Assembly: GCF_014596475.1 (NCBI RefSeq)
Contig: NZ_MECJ01000033.1
Location: 372,001-436,000 of the forward strand
DNA: 64,000 nucleotides
Direction: 5' to 3'
Source: Streptomyces sp. CBMA152
GTDB taxonomy: Bacteria > Actinomycetota > Actinomycetes > Streptomycetales > Streptomycetaceae
The notes under the pieces are model-generated. The model did no database searches, was not told the origin of the DNA, and was given only the letters and a program-made list of their open reading frames with translations. This document shows, piece after piece, positions 27,233-35,616 of the stretch; within the stretch, counting starts at the first letter, position 1; each line of letters opens with the position of its first letter. The translations under genes were made by a program, and so were the position numbers.

Positions 27233-28945
27233 TTACTTGACCTTGTAATCCTTGCCCAGCACCACGGTGACATCCGCGTTCGCCGCGGCCTTGCCCTGCT
27301 TGACCGCACCGGCCGGCAGACCCAGCGTCTTGGCGACCTCTTCGGCCTTCGCCTTCTGCCCCGCGTCACCGTAGGTGACGGTGGACGCCGACTGGGTGCT
27401 CGCGCTGCCCCCGTCGATGAAGGCGTAGCCGCCGTTGACCAGGTCGACCCGGGCCTTGTCGGCCGCCTTGGCGTTGCCGCTGCCGTTGGCCACCCCGACC
27501 CGGACCGCCGCGCCCTTGTCGGGAGCCGTGACCGTGCCGCCCAGGATGTCCTTGACGACGCTGTCGCTCGCCTGCGCGCTGAGCGTGCCGTCGGCCTGGA
27601 CCGGCAGGAGCGCCGTCTTGTACGCGCCGACCTTGGCGTGCTCGGCGAGCTTGGCCAGCGAGGCGCCCAGGTCCGACTCGGGCAGCGAGGGGTCGAGGAT
27701 CTGCGCGAGCGTCTGCACGGTGATCGTCGCGGCCTTGGGGTCGTCCGAGATCTTGCGCAGCACGCCGTACATGACCTGCCCGAACCGCTGCAACTGCTTG
27801 GCGTCGGCCTCGCCGGGCCCCTTGTAGGTGGCGTACGCGACGGCCATCTGCCCGGTCAGCGTCTGGTCGTCGCCCTTCTTCACCACCGGATCCGCGCCCG
27901 CCTTGGTGCTCGGCACATCGGTGTCGGTGCTGATGTCGACGTTGCCGACCAGGTCGACCAGGTTCTCCAGGTAGGGCGTGTCCAGGCGCCAGGTGCCGGT
28001 GATCTTGGTGCCGAGCAGGGTGCCGATCGCCTCGCGCGTGCCCTGGGCGCCGTCGCCGTCGACGGACTTGCCCAGCGTGGTGCGGGTGCCGTCGTCGTTG
28101 GAGACGGCGAGCGAGTTGGGCAGCAGCACGGTGGTGCCCTGCTTGGTGGTCGCGTTGTTCACGAGCAGCGCCGTGGAGGTGCCGCCCTTCTGGGTGTTGT
28201 GCAGATGCACGACGATCACGTCCCGCTTCTGCGCCCCGACCGCGGCCGCCGGAGCCTTCGAACCGGAGGACGACGACAGGCCGGGCAGCTTGCCGACCGA
28301 CCACAGGTAGCCGACGCCGCCGACCGCCGCGAGGGCCAGCACCACGACCAGCGCGACGATGCGGTTGCGGCCGCGGCGCCGCGCCTCCTCGCGCCGCTCA
28401 CTGCGGCTCTCGGTGAACTTCAGCCAGTCGATGACGTCTTCGGAGTCCTCGTCGGGCTCCTCGATGAACGCGAACTGCTCGGTGCCGTAGTCGCGTTCGT
28501 CCTTGCGCTGCTGCGGCAGGACCGGCACCTGCTCGGCCACCGCCTCCGGCGCGGCCTCCTGGACGGGGGCCTGCACCTGGGCTTGGACCGGAGCCTGGGC
28601 AGCCGCCTCGGCGGCCGTCGGCTGCTGCTGCGCCGGGGCCTGCTGCTGGCTCCACTGCTGCGTGCTGTCGTAGCCGTAGCCCTGTTGCTGCTGCGGCACG
28701 GAGGGCTGGGCGGACTGGCCGTACGGGTCGTATCCGTAAGAAGGCTGCTGCTGGGCGTACGGGTCGTACCCGTAGCCGCCCTGCTGCTGAGTCTGCTGGG
28801 ACTGCTGCGCCTGCTGGTTCTGGGCGTACGGGTCGTACGAAGCCTGCTGCGGCACTTGCTGGTACACCGGCTGGCCGTACTCGTCATAACCGACAAGCTG
28901 CACCTGCGGTGCATACGGGTCGTGCGGGTCCTGTCGGTCGTTCAC
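27233..28945 (-). CDS. LytR-CpsA-Psr (LCP)-like membrane protein with Gln-rich N-terminus and LytR_C domain
   Basis: 570 residues from GTG 28945 (GAAGGG upstream, 14 nt after nadD). A cytoplasmic Gln-rich region (1-110) with repeated YDPYAQ-like units is followed by an acidic/basic stretch, one membrane helix (about 198-220), an LCP-like extracytoplasmic domain (about 240-440) and a LytR C-terminal domain (VRVGVANGSG onward). LCP enzymes attach polymers to peptidoglycan. The usual Arg motifs are absent: RSDT is GTSTA and SIPRD is LLPNS, so activity may be altered. By position it matches S. coelicolor SCO2578 (PdtA), reported to affect spore wall and tip growth. Confidence 0.85.
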   Translation of the reverse strand: MNDRQDPHDPYAPQVQLVGYDEYGQPVYQQVPQQASYDPYAQNQQAQQSQQTQQQGGYGYDPYAQQQPSYGYDPYGQSAQPSVPQQQQGYGYDSTQQWSQQQAPAQQQPTAAEAAAQAPVQAQVQAPVQEAAPEAVAEQVPVLPQQRKDERDYGTEQFAFIEEPDEDSEDVIDWLKFTESRSERREEARRRGRNRIVALVVVLALAAVGGVGYLWSVGKLPGLSSSSGSKAPAAAVGAQKRDVIVVHLHNTQKGGTSTALLVNNATTKQGTTVLLPNSLAVSNDDGTRTTLGKSVDGDGAQGTREAIGTLLGTKITGTWRLDTPYLENLVDLVGNVDISTDTDVPSTKAGADPVVKKGDDQTLTGQMAVAYATYKGPGEADAKQLQRFGQVMYGVLRKISDDPKAATITVQTLAQILDPSLPESDLGASLAKLAEHAKVGAYKTALLPVQADGTLSAQASDSVVKDILGGTVTAPDKGAAVRVGVANGSGNAKAADKARVDLVNGGYAFIDGGSASTQSASTVTYGDAGQKAKAEEVAKTLGLPAGAVKQGKAAANADVTVVLGKDYKVK

Positions 28946-28959
28946 CGGGTGCCCTTCTC

Positions 28960-29580
28960 TCACTCGCCGCGGTACAGCTGGCGCTTGTCGATGTAGCGCA
29001 CCACACCGTCCGGAACCAGATACCAGACCGGATCGCCCTGCGCGACCCTCGCCCGGCAGTCCGTCGACGAGATCGCCAGCGCGGGCACCTCCACCAGCGA
29101 CACCCCGCCCTCGGGCAGACCGTCGTCGGTGAGCAGATGGCCGGGGCGGGTCACCCCGATGAAGTGGGCGAGCGAGAACAGCTCGTCCACGTCGCGCCAG
29201 GTGGTGAGGATCTGGGAGAGGGCGTCGGCGCCCGTGATGAAGAAGAGGTCCGCGTCGCTGTTGAGCGCGCGCAGATCCCGCAGGGTGTCGACGGTGTACG
29301 TCGCGCCGCCGCGGTCGATGTCGATGCGGCTCACCGAGAACTGCGGGTTGGACGCGGTCGCGATGACCGTCATCAGATACCGGTCCTCGGCCGCGGAGAC
29401 ATGCTTGTGGCTCTTCTGCCACGGCTGCCCCGTCGGTACGAACACGACCTCGTCCAGATGGAACTGAGAGGCCACCTCGCTGGCGGCCACCAGGTGTCCG
29501 TGGTGGATCGGGTCAAACGTTCCGCCCATCACGCCGATGCGCCGCTTGACCGGACCGGTAGGCACTTCCTGCTCTCCCAT
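28960..29580 (-). CDS. nadD: Nicotinate-nucleotide adenylyltransferase
   Basis: 206 residues from ATG 29580 (MGEQEVPTGPVKRR). NadD converts nicotinate mononucleotide and ATP to deamido-NAD. The nucleotidyltransferase motif GGTFDPIHHGHL lies at about 18-29 and the ISSTDCR motif (ISSTxxR) near 180. The upstream in-frame sequence belongs to the antisense of the small membrane-protein gene, so it is not used. First of the coupled set nadD-LCP-rsfS-phosphatase. Confidence 0.96.
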   Translation of the reverse strand: MGEQEVPTGPVKRRIGVMGGTFDPIHHGHLVAASEVASQFHLDEVVFVPTGQPWQKSHKHVSAAEDRYLMTVIATASNPQFSVSRIDIDRGGATYTVDTLRDLRALNSDADLFFITGADALSQILTTWRDVDELFSLAHFIGVTRPGHLLTDDGLPEGGVSLVEVPALAISSTDCRARVAQGDPVWYLVPDGVVRYIDKRQLYRGE

Positions 29581-29629
29581 GCGTGCAGAGCCTACTGGCC
29601 CGGTGGAACGCCCCGCCTCGGCGGTCGCG

Positions 29630-29791
29630 TCAGCGGTCGCGGTTGAAGCGCGTGGTGATCCACAGCAGGAGCAGCAGCGCGACCAGGGCGCCGCCACCGG
29701 TGACGTACGGGCTGAGGCTTTCGTGGTTGCCACCGTGCTCGGTGCCCTCGGCGAGGGAGACCAGGTTGGCGGCGGTGCTGTGGAGGCTCAT
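29630..29791 (-). CDS. Small single-pass membrane protein (53 aa)
   Basis: Starts MSLHSTAANLVSLAEGTEHG at ATG 29791. A membrane helix (about 29-46: YVTGGGALVALLLLLWITT) is followed by a short basic end (RFNRDR). It lies 49 nt upstream of nadD in the same direction. It is shorter than common length cut-offs, but the extracytoplasmic-N/membrane/basic-tail layout and position resemble small uncharacterised proteins beside actinobacterial nadD. Function unknown. Confidence 0.6.
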   Translation of the reverse strand: MSLHSTAANLVSLAEGTEHGGNHESLSPYVTGGGALVALLLLLWITTRFNRDR

Positions 29792-29997
29792 CGTCAGCAG
29801 GACCTATCCGGGAGTCGGAGCGGAGACTTCGGGCTCATCGTATGCGGGCGGCCCGGGCACGCTCACGCCGACTCAGCCGTTCAGTCCCGGGCGGGGGTTC
29901 GCGACCAAGCCGGGGCCGGTCCCGAGTAACGCTCGCGGCGCGGTACGTGCGGTGAACCGGGCGTCGTTCCCGGCGGGGTACCCGGGGTGAGCCGGGG

Positions 29998-30231
29998 TCA
30001 GTCCCGGGCGGCGCTCTCCGCGCCGGACCGGCCGTCCTCGGCCCGCTCGGCGGCGGGCTCCGCCGTCGTCGGCTCGCCCGTCGTCTCGTCGTCGGTCGAG
30101 CGGTAGCCGCGCAGCAGCAGCCAGGCGAGGCCGGCCGCGCCGAGGATGGTCACGACCAGCACGATCCGCAGCACATTGCCGGGTCCTTGCTGGTCGGAGG
30201 CGGCGGCGAGCAGCGTCACGGCGTCCGACAT
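29998..30231 (-). CDS. Small single-pass membrane protein with acidic tail (77 aa)
   Basis: From ATG 30231 (MSDAVTLLAAASDQQG). One membrane helix (about 20-42: VLRIVLVVTILGAAGLAWLLL) is followed by RGYRS and an acidic Glu/Ala/Thr tail. The TCTCCTTGG antisense just upstream reads as a ribosome site (AAGGAGA). The 206 nt between its stop and the next start hold no further gene I can support. It is divergent from the M48 peptidase gene. Function unknown. Confidence 0.65.
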   Translation of the reverse strand: MSDAVTLLAAASDQQGPGNVLRIVLVVTILGAAGLAWLLLRGYRSTDDETTGEPTTAEPAAERAEDGRSGAESAARD

Positions 30232-30340
30232 GGCAGGTCTCTCCTTGGTTATCCACAGGCCCCCGTCACACGGTAGCCCCACCGCCTAGTGTGGATGTCG
30301 TCAGGGGGACGAGCCGAGACTCTCAGGCAGGGGGACACCA

Positions 30341-31549
30341 ATGACCGAAGACCTTCAGGACAGCGTGCCGAGCAGGCAGCGCCGACGCTTCCCCGGGATC
30401 TCCTCCCGGGCCTACGAACATCCCGCGGACCGCTCGGCGCTGGTCGCGCTGCGCAAGCTCAGCGGGTTCGACACCGTCTTCAAGGCGCTCAGCGGTCTGC
30501 TGCCGGAGCGCAGCCTGCGCCTGCTCTTCCTCTCCGACTCGGTGCGGGTCAGCGACGCCCAGTTCGCGCACCTCAACGCCATGCTGCGGGACGCCTGTTA
30601 CATCCTGGACCTGGAGAAGGTCCCTCCGATGTACGTGACCCAGGACCCCCAGCCCAACGCGATGTGCATCGGCCTCGACGAGCCGATCATCGTCGTCACC
30701 ACGGGCCTCGTGGAACTGCTCGACGAGGAGGAGATGCGCGCGGTCGTCGGCCACGAGGTGGGCCACGCGCTGTCCGGTCACTCCGTCTACCGCACGATCC
30801 TGCTCTTCCTCACCAACCTGGCGCTGAAGATCGCCTGGATTCCGCTGGGCAACGTGGCGGTGATGGCGATCGTGACGGCGCTGCGGGAGTGGTTCCGCAA
30901 GTCGGAGCTGTCGGCGGACCGGGCCGGACTGCTCGTCGGCCAGGACCTCCAGGCCTCGATGCGGGGCCTGATGAAGATAGCCGGTGGCAACCACCTGCAC
31001 GAGATGAACGTGGACGCGTTCCTGGAGCAGGCCGAGGAGTACGAGGCGGGCGGCGACCTGCGCGACTCGGTCCTGAAGATCCTGAACGTACTGCCCCGCT
31101 CGCACCCGTTCACCACGGTGCGCGCGGCCGAGCTGAAGAAGTGGGCCGCGACCCGCGACTACCAGCGGATCATGGACGGTCACTACCCGCGCCGCGAGGA
31201 GGACAAGGACACCTCGGTCACCGACTCGTTCCGCGAGTCCGCCGCGTCGTACGCCGACTCGGTACGGACGAGCAAGGATCCCCTGATGAAGCTGGTCGGC
31301 GACATAGCCGGCGGCACGGCGGACCTGGGCGGCAAGCTGTACGGCAAGTTCACGGGCGCGGGCTCCGGCTCGCGTACGACGGACTCCGGTCCGTCGGACC
31401 GGCCGACGGATGGGCCTGCGGATGGCCCGGTCGACGGATCGGCGGGCACGGACCGCCCCTCCGGCACGGCGGACGGCGACGGGCCGAACGACGAGCCCAG
31501 GGACGGCGACGGCGGCGCCACCGGTGGCAACGGCGGCGGCAAGGGCTGA
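30341..31549 (+). CDS. M48-family (HtpX/Ste24-like) membrane zinc metallopeptidase
   Basis: 402 residues. The zinc motif HEVGH sits in AVVGHEVGHALSG near residue 140, with the third ligand region SELSADRAGLL near 190, as in M48 proteases. A hydrophobic stretch follows the first motif (TILLFLTNLALKIAWI). Residues about 335-402 are low-complexity Gly/Asp/Thr/Pro ending TGGNGGGKG. Such peptidases act in membrane or lipoprotein quality control. Start ATG with AGGGGG upstream; monocistronic and convergent with the next gene at a 33-bp interval. Confidence 0.9.
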   Translation: MTEDLQDSVPSRQRRRFPGISSRAYEHPADRSALVALRKLSGFDTVFKALSGLLPERSLRLLFLSDSVRVSDAQFAHLNAMLRDACYILDLEKVPPMYVTQDPQPNAMCIGLDEPIIVVTTGLVELLDEEEMRAVVGHEVGHALSGHSVYRTILLFLTNLALKIAWIPLGNVAVMAIVTALREWFRKSELSADRAGLLVGQDLQASMRGLMKIAGGNHLHEMNVDAFLEQAEEYEAGGDLRDSVLKILNVLPRSHPFTTVRAAELKKWAATRDYQRIMDGHYPRREEDKDTSVTDSFRESAASYADSVRTSKDPLMKLVGDIAGGTADLGGKLYGKFTGAGSGSRTTDSGPSDRPTDGPADGPVDGSAGTDRPSGTADGDGPNDEPRDGDGGATGGNGGGKG

Positions 31550-31582
31550 GAGCTCGCCAGGGCCTGTCCGGTGGGTCTGGCC

Positions 31583-32656
31583 CTACGGCGTCGGCTGGGC
31601 GCTGGTGGCGAGGGTGCCGCAGAGGGCGGCGGTGGCGGGACCGGTCGCATACGGGTCGGTTCCCGCCGGGCCGACCGTGTTGGCCCGCTCCCCCGCCAGC
31701 AGCGGCCGCAGCTGCGCGGAGACATCGGCCGAGCAAGCCTGCGGTCCGGCCTCCACATAGCTGACCTGGAGCTCCACCCGGTGCAGGCGCAGGTCGTCGC
31801 GGTCGAAGCGGAAGTGCAGCTCACGGCGGACGGTGAAGAGCGAGGCCGCCTTGGCCGAACCGGTCGCGGCCGGGCGCAGGGCGTACGTGAAGGTGTGGTC
31901 GGACGTCACGTCCAGGGTGTCCCGGCTGGACTCGGCGTAGTGGAACGTGCCCTGCACCCGTACCTGGGTGTCGGCGAGAGCCACCTTGGCCGGATCGAAT
32001 CGCACCAGCCAGCCGGTGGCCGCGTGGCGGCCGTCGTCGGCGGGGTTGTCGATGCTCTGGTCGAACTGGGCCAGCAGGTCCGGGTCGAGCAGCGCCCGCA
32101 CCTGGTGCACGGACTTGCCGGTGAGGACCTGGGGGTCGAGAGAGGACTGGACCAGATACTTCTTGGCGGTGGTCACACCGGCGATGATCTGGCTCTCGGA
32201 GAAGTGGGACGTCCTGCGGACGGCCGGGAGGTTGATGCCCTCGGCGCCGGTGCGGAACTGGGCGGCCGGGCTGTGGTCGAAGAGCTGGGCGGCGTCGATG
32301 CCGGGAACGGCGCCCTGGGGCGCCAGGGGTATGACGGTCATGCGCAGCGGCTCGGCGGCGACGCTGCCGCCACCGGGCTGGTACGGGTGACGCAGGCCCA
32401 TGTACACGGCGGTACCGAAGGCGACGAAGAGGAGGACGACCAGCGCGACTATCTGCCTGGTGAAGGGCTTGAAGGACCAGCTGGAGCGGCTGCGCACCGC
32501 ACGCGCGTGCTCACGCATCCGTTCCTGTGCGGAGAATTCCTGCAGGCGGGCAGCCCGGACGAACGATTCGTCGAAGACGACGGATCGGTACTCGTCCTCA
32601 CCTCCGCCGGGGAGACCCTCCGGTGTCCCCTCGGGTGGCTCTCCACGCCCTGCCAT
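31583..32656 (-). CDS. SCO2583-type single-pass membrane protein, spore-wall associated
   Basis: 357 residues. The cytoplasmic N-terminus has the motif SVVFDESFVRAARLQEFSAQ (25-44), also found in the neighbouring 32885-33487 product. One membrane helix lies at about 68-88 (IVALVVLLFVAFGTAVYMGL), followed by an extracytoplasmic beta-rich domain with two or three Cys near the C-terminus. By synteny it corresponds to SCO2583 of S. coelicolor, described among factors linked to the spore-wall synthesising complex. No catalytic motif is visible. GTG/ATG choice follows the frame boundary. Confidence 0.82.
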   Translation of the reverse strand: MAGRGEPPEGTPEGLPGGGEDEYRSVVFDESFVRAARLQEFSAQERMREHARAVRSRSSWSFKPFTRQIVALVVLLFVAFGTAVYMGLRHPYQPGGGSVAAEPLRMTVIPLAPQGAVPGIDAAQLFDHSPAAQFRTGAEGINLPAVRRTSHFSESQIIAGVTTAKKYLVQSSLDPQVLTGKSVHQVRALLDPDLLAQFDQSIDNPADDGRHAATGWLVRFDPAKVALADTQVRVQGTFHYAESSRDTLDVTSDHTFTYALRPAATGSAKAASLFTVRRELHFRFDRDDLRLHRVELQVSYVEAGPQACSADVSAQLRPLLAGERANTVGPAGTDPYATGPATAALCGTLATSAQPTP

Positions 32657-32884
32657 ACCTTCAGGGTAGGTCGCCGGAGGGGCCCGTAAACGCGCTGGTA
32701 CGCGACAAGTTCTGGCGAGTTCTCGACCACTCGGCCAGAGGGGGGTCGGACGGGCGTCGGACGGGCGTCAGAGAGCCATCGGAAGCCTGTCCGAGCGGGG
32801 GCCGGAGGCGGGGTGGGGTGGGCGCGGGGTGGGGGTCGGGGGGAGGGGGCGGGGGGGGAGCCCCCCACCCCGATCAAGCCCCGC
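32657..32884. other. Spacer with G-rich tract between the two spore-wall membrane proteins
   Basis: No coding sequence. A CGGACGGGCGT direct repeat (near 32748-32770) precedes a strongly G-biased tract at 32796-32860, with runs of 4 to 8 G, followed by a C-rich complement that could form a hairpin. The tract has quadruplex potential on the plus strand. Confidence 0.6.
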
Positions 32885-33487
32885 TCACCCCATCCGAGGT
32901 ACAGCCGAAGCCGCAGGCGCAGCAGGCGCAGCCGGTGCCGAATAGTCAGCCGAAGCGCTGGGTCCCACCGTCACCGGGACCGGCAGTCCGGGTTTGCCCT
33001 CCGGCTTGTCCACATTGCTGGTGGCCGGTGTCCGGGCCGGGTCGTCGCTGCCGGAGGAGGCGCCGCGGTAGACGGCCGCGAAGGCCAGGGCGATCATGCC
33101 GATGCCCATGATCAGGGCGAGCAGCCAGGCGACCGGGCGGTGCCAGCGGGAGCGGCCGCGGTAGGGGCGCAGGGCGCCGCCGTGCGGGCCGTAGGGGCCT
33201 GCCTCGGCGCCGCCGGGGAAGGCGGGGCCGAACGCGTCGGGGTCGCGGGACGGGTAGGTGAAGTCGTCGTCCGGGCCGGAGCCCGCGCGGGCTCGGGCCG
33301 CGTCGGCCTCGGCGCGCGCCTGGGCTGCGGCCAACAGCCGTTCCACGGCGCTCGGTTCATGGATCTCGGCGGCCCGTACGAAGTCCTCGTCGAAGACCAC
33401 GGAGGCGAATGCGTCGTCCGCGCCCCCGCGGTCGTCGTCGGGCTCCCAGCCGTCCGGGAACGGCCTGCCCCCCACGTCGTCCGGCAC
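32885..33487 (-). CDS. SCO2584-type single-pass membrane protein, spore-wall associated
   Basis: 200 residues from GTG 33487 (MPDDVGGRPFPDGWEPDDD); upstream in-frame sequence is antisense to proA and is not used. An acidic cytoplasmic N-terminus carries SVVFDEDFVRAAEIHEPSAV (29-48), then a helical region, one membrane helix (about 120-142) and an Ala/Pro/Ser-rich extracytoplasmic tail ending PRMG. By position it matches SCO2584 of S. coelicolor, implicated in spore-wall synthesis. It shares the N-terminal motif with the next gene, implying a common partner. Confidence 0.82.
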   Translation of the reverse strand: MPDDVGGRPFPDGWEPDDDRGGADDAFASVVFDEDFVRAAEIHEPSAVERLLAAAQARAEADAARARAGSGPDDDFTYPSRDPDAFGPAFPGGAEAGPYGPHGGALRPYRGRSRWHRPVAWLLALIMGIGMIALAFAAVYRGASSGSDDPARTPATSNVDKPEGKPGLPVPVTVGPSASADYSAPAAPAAPAASAVPRMG

Positions 33488-33576
33488 GGGTTCAGCGTAG
33501 CCCCGGCGCGGTCGTTTTGGGCAGGGAGTGTCCGAACTCTCCCCTTCGGGGGCAGCCGGATCCATCCACCGGGCGC

Positions 33577-34860
33577 CTACCGGATGTGCCCGTCGCCGGT
33601 GACGATGTACTTCGTCGACGTGAGTTCGGGCAGGCCCATGGGCCCGCGGGCGTGGAGTTTCTGGGTGGAGATGCCGATCTCGGCGCCGAAGCCGAACTGG
33701 CCGCCGTCGGTGAAGCGGGTGGAGGCGTTCACGGCGACGGTGGTGGAATCGACCAACTGGGTGAAGCGGCGGGCTGCGGCCTGGGAGGTGGTGACGATCG
33801 CCTCGGTGTGGCCCGAGGTCCACTGCCGGATGTGCGCGACGGCCGCGTCGAGGGAGTCGACGACGGCGGCCGCGATGTCGTACGAGAGGTACTCGGTCTC
33901 CCAGTCCTCGGCGGTGGCGGGGACGACCGTCGCCTTGGTCGCCTCGGCGTAGGCGAGGACCCGCTCGTCGGCGTGGACGCTGACTCCCGCGTCGGCGAGC
34001 GCGTCGAGGGCGCGCGGCAGGAAGGCGTCGGCGATGTCGCGGTGGACGAGGAGCGTCTCGGCGGCGTTGCAGACGGAGGGCCTGGACGCCTTGGAGTTGA
34101 TGAGGATGTCGACGGCCATGTCGAGGTCGGCCTGGGCGTCCACGTACACATGGCAGTTGCCGGTGCCGGTCTCGATGACGGGGACGGTGGACTGTTCGAC
34201 GACGGTGCGGATGAGGGAGGCGCCGCCGCGCGGGATGAGGACGTCGACGAGGCCGCGGGCGCGCATCAACTCCTGTACAGAGTCGCGGGATTCGCCGGGT
34301 ACGAGCTGGATGGCGTCGGCGGGCAGGCCCGCTTCGGCGACGGCGTCGCGGAGCACCTGTACGAGCGCGGTGTTGGACTCGTACGCGGAGGACGAGCCGC
34401 GCAGCAGGACGGCGTTGCCGGACTTGAGGCAGAGGGCGGCGGCGTCGACGGTCACATTCGGCCGTGCTTCGTAGATGATGCCGACGACGCCGAGGGGGAC
34501 CCTGACCTGGCGCAGGTCGATGCCGTTGGGCAGGGTGGAGCCGCGGACGACTTCGCCGACGGGGTCGGGCAGGGCGGCGACGTCGCGTACGTCGGAGGCG
34601 ATGGCGCGCACGCGCTCGGGGGTGAGGGTGAGGCGGTCGACGACGGTCTCGCTGGTCCCGGCCTCGCGGGCCTTGGTGATGTCGAGGGTGTTGGCCTCGA
34701 CGATCTCCTGGGTGCGGGCTTCGAGGGCGTCGGCGATCGCCTGGAGCGCGTCGTCCTTGGCCGCGCGCGGCAATGGCGCGATTTCGGCGGCGGCCGTGCG
34801 GGCCCGGTGGGCGGCCTGGAGGACCGGGGACATGTTCTCGTTCGGGGATTGCGCGCTCAT
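33577..34860 (-). CDS. proA: Glutamate-5-semialdehyde dehydrogenase (gamma-glutamyl phosphate reductase)
   Basis: 427 residues from ATG 34860 (MSAQSPNENMSPVLQA). ProA reduces gamma-glutamyl phosphate to glutamate semialdehyde in proline synthesis. The catalytic Cys lies in SRPSVCNAAETLLVH near residue 257; further family segments are VGIIYEARPNVTVDAAALCL and PVIETGTGNCHVYVD. The C-terminal GPMGLPELTSTKYIV is typical. The frame continues upstream, but that part overlaps the next gene out of frame. proB lies about 0.76 kb upstream with one small gene between. Confidence 0.97.
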   Translation of the reverse strand: MSAQSPNENMSPVLQAAHRARTAAAEIAPLPRAAKDDALQAIADALEARTQEIVEANTLDITKAREAGTSETVVDRLTLTPERVRAIASDVRDVAALPDPVGEVVRGSTLPNGIDLRQVRVPLGVVGIIYEARPNVTVDAAALCLKSGNAVLLRGSSSAYESNTALVQVLRDAVAEAGLPADAIQLVPGESRDSVQELMRARGLVDVLIPRGGASLIRTVVEQSTVPVIETGTGNCHVYVDAQADLDMAVDILINSKASRPSVCNAAETLLVHRDIADAFLPRALDALADAGVSVHADERVLAYAEATKATVVPATAEDWETEYLSYDIAAAVVDSLDAAVAHIRQWTSGHTEAIVTTSQAAARRFTQLVDSTTVAVNASTRFTDGGQFGFGAEIGISTQKLHARGPMGLPELTSTKYIVTGDGHIR

Positions 34861-34981
34861 GCACGCAGGGTAATGCTCCCGGCGTGGGCGTTCCGCCGGT
34901 ATTCCACTGTCCGAGACGGGTCTCTCACGGTGTGGTCGCGCGCTGGGCCTCGGTGAGCTGGTCCCGGAGAGAGCGGCGCTC

Positions 34982-35467
34982 TCAAAAGGGGTGCACCCCG
35001 ACCGGTGCGGCCGGTGGTGGGCCGTAGCCCTCGGCCAGGCGCTGGTGGTAGGTCTCGCGGTCGATGACCTCCAGGCCGACGATCTCCCAGGGCGGGAGTT
35101 TGGCGGTGGAGCGGTGTTCACCCCACAGGCGCAGGGCGACGGCGGCCGCGTCGTGGAGGTCGCGGGCCTCTTCCCAGTAGCGGATCTCGGCGTGGTCGCC
35201 CGCGTATCTGCTGGTCAGTAAGAAGGGGTGGTCGTGGGCGAGTTGTTCGAGGCCGCGCCGGACCTCTTTGAGCGGGGCCTCGGCGCCGGAGACGCTGAGG
35301 GTGATGTGCCAGAGCCGGGGGGTGTCCCCGGGCTGTTCCCGCTCCTCGCTCTGCGTGATGTCGGCCCCCGTGCCCACGCTGGTCAGGGTCCGCCCGTCCT
35401 CCCCCACGGCCCTGCGGGCGTGGGTTCCCCCGACTCGGGGCGCCGCCCCCGGGCGTGCTCGTCTCAC
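34982..35467 (-). CDS. Conserved hypothetical protein between proB and proA
   Basis: 161 residues from GTG 35467, which has a perfect AGGAGG six bases upstream. The first 55 residues are variable; the conserved part begins near PGDTPRLWHITLSVSG and ends RLAEGYGPPPAAPVGVHPF. It is predicted alpha/beta with no membrane segment or Cys. A start at a later GTG is possible because the N-terminal part is low-complexity. Its constant place between proB and proA in Streptomyces suggests co-expression, but no enzymatic motif is visible. Confidence 0.78.
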   Translation of the reverse strand: MRRARPGAAPRVGGTHARRAVGEDGRTLTSVGTGADITQSEEREQPGDTPRLWHITLSVSGAEAPLKEVRRGLEQLAHDHPFLLTSRYAGDHAEIRYWEEARDLHDAAAVALRLWGEHRSTAKLPPWEIVGLEVIDRETYHQRLAEGYGPPPAAPVGVHPF

Positions 35468-35616
35468 CGGCGGCCTCCTGTGATGCTGTGATGCGATGTA
35501 GTGCCCCCGCGAGGTCACCCCCTGCGAGTACCCAGCAACAAAGTTGACCAGCCCGGGGCGGCGCGCGGGGCGGTTTTCGTGAAGGTGTCCGGCCGAAGGC
35601 TGGACTTTCAGCCGTT

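Noticed and set aside
28946..29422. N-terminal extension of the LCP-like protein through the nadD region
   Set aside because: It overlaps nadD out of frame. GTG 28945 has a ribosome site and the expected 14-nt spacing after nadD.
33488..34864. N-terminal extension of the SCO2584-type protein across proA
   Set aside because: It is a different frame of proA, composed of Arg/Pro-rich sequence; the real start is GTG 33487.
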